From: Miscanthus floridulus
Taxonomy: Eukaryota > Streptophyta > Magnoliopsida > Poales > Poaceae
Direction of reading: 5' to 3'
DNA: 64,000 bases
Assembly (NCBI RefSeq): GCF_019320115.1
Contig: NC_089589.1
Span: 18,167,641-18,231,640 of the forward strand
A model generated the notes under the pieces. It was not told where the DNA came from. It saw nothing but the letters and a program-made list of their open reading frames with translations, and searched no databases. Below are positions 57,331-64,000 of this stretch, piece after piece. Both the position numbers and the translations under genes were made by a program. Each line of letters opens with the position of its first letter. Position 1 is the stretch's first letter.

Positions 57331-57559
57331 GTACCTGCAGAAAAACAAAGCAGACATGCTATGCATAATACATAGAATGGAAACATTCGCTAGTACATGT
57401 CCATAAGAATTAGCAGTCATACATCACTCATGTGGAACTATTTATCAAGATTATCAATTATTTGAACTATTCATCATTCGATTTCGAAACAATGGAAGCA
57501 TACTAGTACAATGTATAAGGAGATACATGTACAAATGAAAGCTCTGATCATAAATATGT
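57331..57559. repeat. Near-perfect duplicate of XRN intron 15
   Basis: These 229 bases match 52926-53153 with only a few differences near the left end (aaaaacaaagc versus aaaacaaaac). The source is the intron between exons 15 and 16 (52930-53162). The copy contains the whole intron except the first 9 bases at the donor side, plus 4 exon bases at the acceptor side. It is in the same orientation as the source and directly abuts a LINE at 57560. Confidence 0.9.
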
Positions 57560-59720
57560 TACAAGGGGTGATCTTCAAAATTGACTTTCAAAAGGCTTAT
57601 GATAGCGTGAATTGGAGTTTTTTTTGGAAGAAGTTCTTGTAAAGAAAGGCTTTGATCAATAGGTTACCAGTTGGATAATGAGTACTGTTAAGAACAGCAA
57701 ATTTGTGTTAACATTAATGGAAAAATGGGCCTTATTTCAAGACTCACAGGGGATTGAGACAGGGAGATCCATTATCACCATCCCTGCTTTTTAATTTGTT
57801 TGGAGATGCCTTAGCACACATCCTTAACAAGGCTAAGTTGAAAGGCCACATAAAAGGTTTGGTCCTACTTCTTGTCCAGGGGGTTTAACTCATCTACAGT
57901 ATGCTGATGACACCATTCTGTTCCTGGAACATGGTGACTTGTCAATCATTAACCTGAAATTCTTGTCATATTGCTTTGAGTGGCTAACTGAGCTTAAAAT
58001 CAATTACCACAAGTCTGAAGTTCTTGTTCTGGGGGTTACAACTGAGGAACAACTGAGAGTGGCAAACATGCTGAATTGCCAAGTGGGGAAGCTTCCTATG
58101 ACTTACTTAGGTATTCCAATCTCAGATGTGCCCATAGGTATTAGAGGTATCAGGAAAATCATAGATAAAATGGGGAATAAACTACAACCACGGAAGGGCA
58201 AGAACATGACCTCAGGGGGCAGACTGATCTTAACTAATACTTCCTTGAGTAATCTTCCTATATTTAGAATGGGGATGTATAAGTTGAAAGAAGGTGTTCA
58301 CCAACAAATGGATTCTATTAGAGCCAAGTTTTTCGGGCAAGGGGCAAGTGATAAATCTAAGTATGATATGGTCAAATGGGAGAACATGTGTATCCCAAAA
58401 GACTATGGGGGCCTAGGAATCATGAATACAAGGGTGATGAATGAAGCTCTAGTGGGAAAATGGGTGTGGAGGATGATAAAAGCTAATAAAGATGATTTAT
58501 GCTATAATCTGCTGAAGTAGAAATACCTTAAAAAGAGATCCATCAAGCAATGTGAGTTTAATAATGGCTCACAATTCTGGAAAGGGGTGCTAGAAACAAG
58601 AATAACTGTTACAGTCAGTGATGGTAGGAAACTATCTTTTGGGAGGATGTCTGGGTGATGAGGGTTCCATTGAAATTAGAGTTCCCTAGTCTATACAATA
58701 TTTGTGCTGATAAATCCTGTTTAGTAGCAGACTGCTGGGCAGGGGATGGGTGGAAGGTTAGTTTTAAAAGATCTTTAGGAGTGGAAGACATGGAGGAATG
58801 GGACAGATTGATGGATGTTCTTGATCATTCTCAACTACAAAACAATGGTTTGGAGGACAATCATAACTGGGTTTTTGAAAAATCTGAAGTTTACTAAACC
58901 CATGTATAGAAACATGATGTTTATGGGTGTGATTAATAAGAGAATGGAAAAACTTTGGTACAATAAAGCTCCAATGAAAATTAAAGTCTTTATGTGATGC
59001 TTATCCAACACAAATTGCAAACTGGAGTTAATATGAAGAAAAAGAATTGGCAGGGGAGTAGGAACTGCTATCTGTGTGGGAGTCCAGAGACCACTGATCA
59101 TATATTTTTCAATTGTATTCTAGTTGAGACTATTTAGATGTGTTTCAAGGAGGCATTAGGGTGGAATAAAATTCCAACAAATGTACAGGAGGTGTTTGAT
59201 CATTGGATACCCCTCAATTCTCATAAATATCATGCTAAGCTGTTTGTTTTATCTATTGTTCTGTGGGGCATTTGGACTATACGCAACAAGATGAGCATTG
59301 AAAAGAGTTTCCTGGGCTCATCGAATGAAGCTTTCTATAAATTTTTTTCCTTACTGCAGAAATGACGCAAGCTATTCAGGGGGGAGAAGTCAACTTCTTG
59401 GAGGACATGATCAGGACTATGAAAGTTTGGCTGCACGATTTCTGGCAGCGAACAAGGATATGGAGATTGAAGGGCTAATCTGAGGATGACCGGGTTTAGT
59501 TGTTGTTTCTTCCTTTAGCTGGTTTAGGCAGAGTGCTTGGTAGCGGTTTGTTTGCTGCTACTTTTCTGGGTCAGTCTGTAAGGTTGTTTTGAAGCCAGGA
59601 TACGGGTGTTGTCGATCAGCCTTTGATTTCCTATGGTAGTATTTTGTTGTGCTCTGGTCAGTTGTCGTTAAGTGGTTTGTTGTAGGGGCCGTAGTCACCC
59701 TTCTAGGAATTAATTTTTTT
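57560..59720 (+). mobile_element. 5'-truncated L1-type LINE
   Basis: The plus strand reads FKIDFQKAYDSVNW, then RQGDPLSP, LQYADDTILFL (RT catalytic YADD near 57899), PMTYLGIPIS, SGGRLILTNT, KYDMVKWENMCIPKDYGGLG, and near 59065 the zinc-binding NCYLCGSPETTDHIFFNC. The endonuclease and the N-terminal half of RT are missing. Frame changes (57640-57760, 57880) and a TAG at 58518-58520 (Gln expected, CAG to TAG) break it. The main open part is 57939-58520. No clear poly(A) tail or target duplication was seen, so the right border is approximate. Confidence 0.85.
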
Positions 59721-62090
59721 TATTCAATTCTGAGAATTAAATTGCATAGACCTGAGGTGGACCACATGTGCACTTGAAATTAATTACACATGATACAATA
59801 AGATCCTGAGTCCATGCAATTTTATTTCTCCTTCTGGTTTGGGCCAACCTTAACTTCTGGTTAGTTGTTCCATTTCTGGCGCCAAAGGACTCGGGGTTGG
59901 TTGAGCTTTTCGCAAGCAAAAAAATCGAACGTCTGTCTAGCTTTTGGAGCAAGCCCAACGAATAAGGCAGGGCCCAGTGTAGCCCAACAATACAACAAAG
60001 CATGATGCATCTCCAGGAGGCTACGTTTTTGTGCTTCTTGATCCACCACCATTAATGAAACTGTGCATCTCATCTCACGCCACCAGCACTAATAACTGTG
60101 ATTGTTGTTTCAAAAAAAAAAACTGTGGTTGTTATATAACAGTGTTAAAAATGCATGCATGCATGCCCATCTTTTTTTAGAATGCAAAACAGCCCGTTGC
60201 CAGTTGCCACCCCACCATGCATCACGCAATGATTTGATCATTAAATTTAAGAACGAGGAATCACTCCAAAGTTCGACCATTTTCTTATGGGTCACATGAA
60301 CTCGCAGGCAATCTGCCGACGAACAACCATTCAGCCAGGGAATGAAGAAATGCTACTCCTGTCCATATCACCTCATTAACTTGAATACGTCAGGGCCATT
60401 ACGCTTACGCCAATCAAATCCGAACTCGTTTTCAATTTGGCTGGCTCGCGTCCATCGGTCCATCCAGGCACGACCACCTCCCCTCCGCGTCCGAATCATC
60501 AATCCCGCTCTTCGTCTTCGTCCAGCGAACTCGACCACCTCCGCCAGCTCAGCACGCGGCCCCATGCGTGGCAGAGTTGGCCTGCGCCACCCCTGCGATG
60601 ATGCTAAGCACCTATCCACCGTGGGTGACTAGAAGAGATTAGAGCAAAGAGAGACATGGAATAAACTGGTTTTTTTGATGACTGTATATGTTGATCACCT
60701 CAATCGGTCGTATCCCTTATTATATTTTGTGCCCCTTATTATATTTATAAGAAGGGATTTGGTCTTATCCAATGAGGGTCGAAATCCCTTGCAAAAACGC
60801 ATCAAAATACAACTCAATTCCGAACTGGCCTGTCAAAACCGGCCTAGCCGGGTTGCAAAACTGGCATAGTCTGTTTTTCTGGAAAATCCGGCTTAGTGGG
60901 TTCTGGAATCCGGCTATGTATGTTTTTCTGCATCATCTCCCAAAATTCTCTTTCTTCGTATCTAGACTCCAAATGTGACAATCTATATATGTTTTTCGAT
61001 CGTCTCAATGAGACGAATGAAATGGTGGAGTCAATTATGTCTTTTTGACAATTTTGGCTATCAAGACCCGCTATACTGGCCTATGTACACATGCTTGCAC
61101 GCAGACCCATTTGCTGCCTCTATCTCCCTACTCTTTTTAGGTTGACCCACCGCTCAATGTGCAACACGCAATATCTTGTCTCCTGCTCCACCTACTGACA
61201 CTCATCGACAGCATTGAGCTTAAGCACCACACATGCACCCTAGTCATAGGTAGATCTGAGTATTTTGTGGGCCGGGCCGAAATAATCCCGTCTTTGACCG
61301 TCCCATTGGACGAGTAGGACCTGTTTTTTCGGGTCAGGCTCGGGCCGAGAAATTTTTTTTGTCCGCTAAGGCTCGTGGGCGGACCAAAATCCGTCGGGCT
61401 CGGACTGGGCTCATTTTGCTTATGTCTAGGCATAGGAGAAAAGTAAGAGGGGCCAGATGATAAGGACGCAAGCATGATGCATGAGTTCAATGTCATCGGG
61501 GAGTGCCACGAGGTGGAGTAAGAGATAAGGTGGTGCCCATCGGATGATGGCGTAAGCCTGGAAACTAGGTGCTTAGACCAGTGTAGGGTCATGCCTGGGC
61601 CACGAGTCTAGCCCGCAGCGCTGGCCCGGCATGGCACGGCTAAAAAGGGCCGAGACTACGCAGCTGTCTGCTATTAGATGAACACTTGATGAACTAGAGT
61701 CGTTGGAGTATATAATATAAGCACCTCTACTGGTGAAACCCAAACTTCCTGCTCCTTCTCCTCTCCTTACCTCAGCACCACGCAAACCGGCTGGGGCGGC
61801 ACTGATGCAAGTCCTCACTCCTCACGCGGAGTTGTTGGTGCAGGACGTGGCCGCAGCGCACGGCCGGGGGACGCGGCTGCGGCTCGACGGCGCTAGGTCG
61901 TGTCGACGACGCAACAGAGCAAGCCGGGCATTCGTAAACAGAGAGGGGGAGCAAACAGAGCCGGATATTTGAATGGGAGGAGAAAACACAGGCGACGAAG
62001 ATGAAGACCGGTTGTCGCGGTAGTCTACAGAGGTAGGGTCTCGGGTGTAGTTATGTCATTCAATCTCTCTCATTAAAATAATTCGTAAAG
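59721..62090. other. Intergenic region between XRN copies
   Basis: No gene is recognised. It has an A11 run at 60112, a tgcatgca run at 60152, and a phrase cggcctagccgggttg / ccggcttagtgggtt repeated at 60840-60920. GC-rich patches at 60480-60620 and 61740-61930 carry open frames without known domains. The last patch ends in a region of Stowaway-free unique sequence. Confidence 0.45.
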
Positions 62091-62404
62091 TTCGCTGTGC
62101 AAAGTCGATTTGTTCGCTCAAGGGAGCCTTTGATTCCTGACACAACATTCGCTATACAAAGCAAACGGGATGAAATGGGACAAGCTGCCAGACCCAGGAT
62201 TAGCAACAGAAAAAGGCATTCTTCTGTCAGGGAGCGAGGGAACCTCTTGCCAGACCAGCTCTATTTTGACATATCACAGATAATTTCAGAACTCATCAAA
62301 ATAGCATTCCTCATGTTTCAGGCAAAACGGTGAGGCGTGAGACCAAAAACTAAGCTAGTTCATCATCAGTTCATCGCATCCCCGACATCTGCCCTTCCGT
62401 TCTA

Positions 62405-63944
62405 CTAACCACGGCGCTGCTCGCTCCCACTCCCACCACGGCCGCCTGAATTTCCAACTGGGCGCCAAGCCGTCTGCTGCCTCTGGAACGCGGCGCCATA
62501 CTGCCCCTCTTCCTGCACAAGCGCTTCCGAATGCGTAGGCGCCACCTCTGTCATTCCTGCTGCCTCGGCTTTGCGCCGTGTCAGCCCCATGGAAACTTCT
62601 CCCGTAGCCGCGGCCGCTGCCCAGCACTGTCTCGGCAGCGATGGCTCTCCCTCTCCCACGTCCAAAGCCGCTGATCGTCAACTGCCTGCTCTGCCACGGT
62701 TGGGATGGTTTCAGGCGGTCGGCAACCCGGATAGGTGTGCCACAACGGCCTCTTTGAAATCTCACTTTCAGTTATAGTCTGCAGAAGATATGGTTTCTTT
62801 CAGAGATGAAGGTGAATCGGCGGTATGGCGGCAAATGCCATGCCCCCTAAACGATTGAAATGTGCAGCCAAATAGACATCTGAATATACCTTTTCAGGCT
62901 TTTTGACATGATCAAGTAGTCTTGGAACGATTTGCACTGGTTCTGGGTTGGAGAACAAGAATGATCTGAAACATACACAGGGACATGTAGTGAAAATTAA
63001 AGGATGACTTCTTTTCTTAGAAAAGTACTGCCTGAATATGATAGGGTCAAGAGAAAACATACATTGTCTGGTCATTCCTAATGTCCTGTGGGTCTCTTAT
63101 CGGTGAACGGAAGAAACCACAGCTTACACTATCTTCGTCAACAGGTGACAACCACCCTCCAAGTTCACTACGTCGAATGAAATTTAGGATTTAGCAACAA
63201 TCTTATAAGCTGCTCAGAAATAAAAGAAATGCACCAACGTAGTGTCAGTTCAGACTTGATTGTACCTGGTAGATGGATCTAACAGAAGCTTTTTTGACGA
63301 ACAGTCAGATGTCTGCACAAAAGCTGGACCATTTGGCATAGTATTTGAGTTCCTCAGGAAGATCTTTTCTTGCCGAACTGTGTTTCTATTTATCTCATGC
63401 ACCTACAAAATACAAACAATGTAAAACACTCACGTGCAACAAAGTCTAGTAGACCATTTGCATAGAAGGCAGGCAATTTCTTTTACTGCAAGTTTGTCCT
63501 CCACCGTCTTGGTAGCCAAAATCAGCACCTTTTCATCAATGAATGGCAACAATGCAATACCCTGAAACAATTTATTTCGGAGAAAACTAGCATGAGTGAA
63601 GAAGGCTTTCTTTTTTCTTTCACAACTACTGATAGTGGGGCTTAAATGTAGCAACTGAAAGATGATGGCTTAGCTACACAACCCAGCCAATGTGCGTAAA
63701 AATATGAGTAAGCTAGTCTTAAATTATGTATTCATATAATGGCTTACTTGCCACAAGAAACGTTTCCCATGGGTATCAATCTGTAGATCTGTGAGAAAAA
63801 TAAATGTCCGTTTAGTTAAGTAATATGGTATTCAGATTACATGATGAGTCTAAAGTGACAAATATACCTGACGGGTAGAATTTTTGTATCAAAGACTCTT
63901 CATTTTCTATCAGTTCTCTGTAACACTTTGGTAGTGCACATGAG
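62405..63944 (-). pseudogene. Second XRN copy, 3' end, last exon frameshifted (continues past the window)
   Basis: Exons match the last six of the first copy: 63868-63944 ([10 protein letters not shown]), 63748-63788, 63487-63561 (GIALLPFIDEK), 63266-63402 ([13 protein letters not shown]), 62890-62965 (SNPEPVQIVPRLL) and 62405-62778. The first five have the same lengths as in copy one and intact splice sites. The last exon has at least one 1-base gain (after TVAE) and further indels, so the RG-rich tail is out of frame. TAG replaces the final Trp codon at 62405-62407. In the shifted frame a stop would come early. The upstream part is beyond the window, so it may still make a shortened protein lacking the RG tail. 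Confidence 0.85.
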
Positions 63945-64000
63945 CTGCAAAAGAAAATAAACTTAAAACTTCAATTAAAAGATTGCAACAAAGAATGTGC

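Noticed and set aside
61733..61972. GC-rich ORF before the second XRN copy as a gene
   Set aside because: No domain and no sign of splicing or conservation. The minus-strand ORF overlaps it fully.
1..63999. tRNA, rRNA or microRNA genes
   Set aside because: I scanned for cloverleaf landmarks (gttcraatc with paired arms) and rRNA phrases and saw none I could support. A covariance-model search would settle this.

Overview
This window is plant nuclear DNA from a grass (Poaceae), most likely a panicoid or andropogonoid such as sorghum, sugarcane or a relative. The signs are split genes with GT-AG introns, nested Ty3/Gypsy elements with antisense ORFs, Stowaway miniature elements, PIF/Harbinger and CACTA DNA transposons, and grass-type gene families. 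The species call is inference. A run of exactly 100 N (33112-33211) marks a scaffold gap in a draft assembly.

Layout: 1-1695 is the end of an LTR (TGTAACACCC type, minus strand). 1696-11135 is a minus-strand Gypsy (Tat-like) element that has an LTR (9798-11135), a degraded gag and a plus-strand antisense ORF (PF04195 type), but no pol. 11665-24421 is a second, complete Gypsy element of the same general type on the plus strand. Its two LTRs are flanked by the perfect 5-bp duplication ATATG. Its gag, protease, RT and RNase H are damaged by stops and frameshifts, its integrase core is deleted, and its antisense ORF lies on the minus strand. 24427-26826 is intergenic with two miniature elements. 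26827-31144 is a PIF/Harbinger transposon with both of its genes. 31690-33111 is a third fragment of the second Gypsy family, cut by the gap. 33212-37257 is intergenic with a LINE 3' end and miniature elements. 37258-38891 is a short Copia-like element with LTRs and only a gag region.

39007-44865 is a BAHD acyltransferase pseudogene on the minus strand. Its first exon is split by a 4.4-kb CACTA element (40362-44767) with a TCT target duplication. 45265-46985 is a hAT-like element with a transposase N-terminal remnant.

The only apparently intact host gene is a 5'-3' exoribonuclease (XRN family) on the minus strand, 51196-57004. I reconstructed 22 coding exons giving an 864-residue frame. All visible catalytic acidic residues are kept, but the CCHC zinc knuckle usual in plant XRN2/3/4 is missing, and one intron has a GC donor. 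The 3' end of a second XRN copy lies at 62405-63944 in the same orientation and runs off the window. Between the copies are a near-perfect duplicate of one XRN intron (57331-57559) and, directly abutting it, a 5'-truncated LINE (57560-about 59720).

I found no prokaryotic-type system, CRISPR array, rRNA or tRNA. The most interesting signals are the unusual XRN pair, the intron copy joined to a LINE, the gag-only Copia element, the pol-less Gypsy element that keeps its antisense ORF, and the exact CACTA insertion into the BAHD gene.
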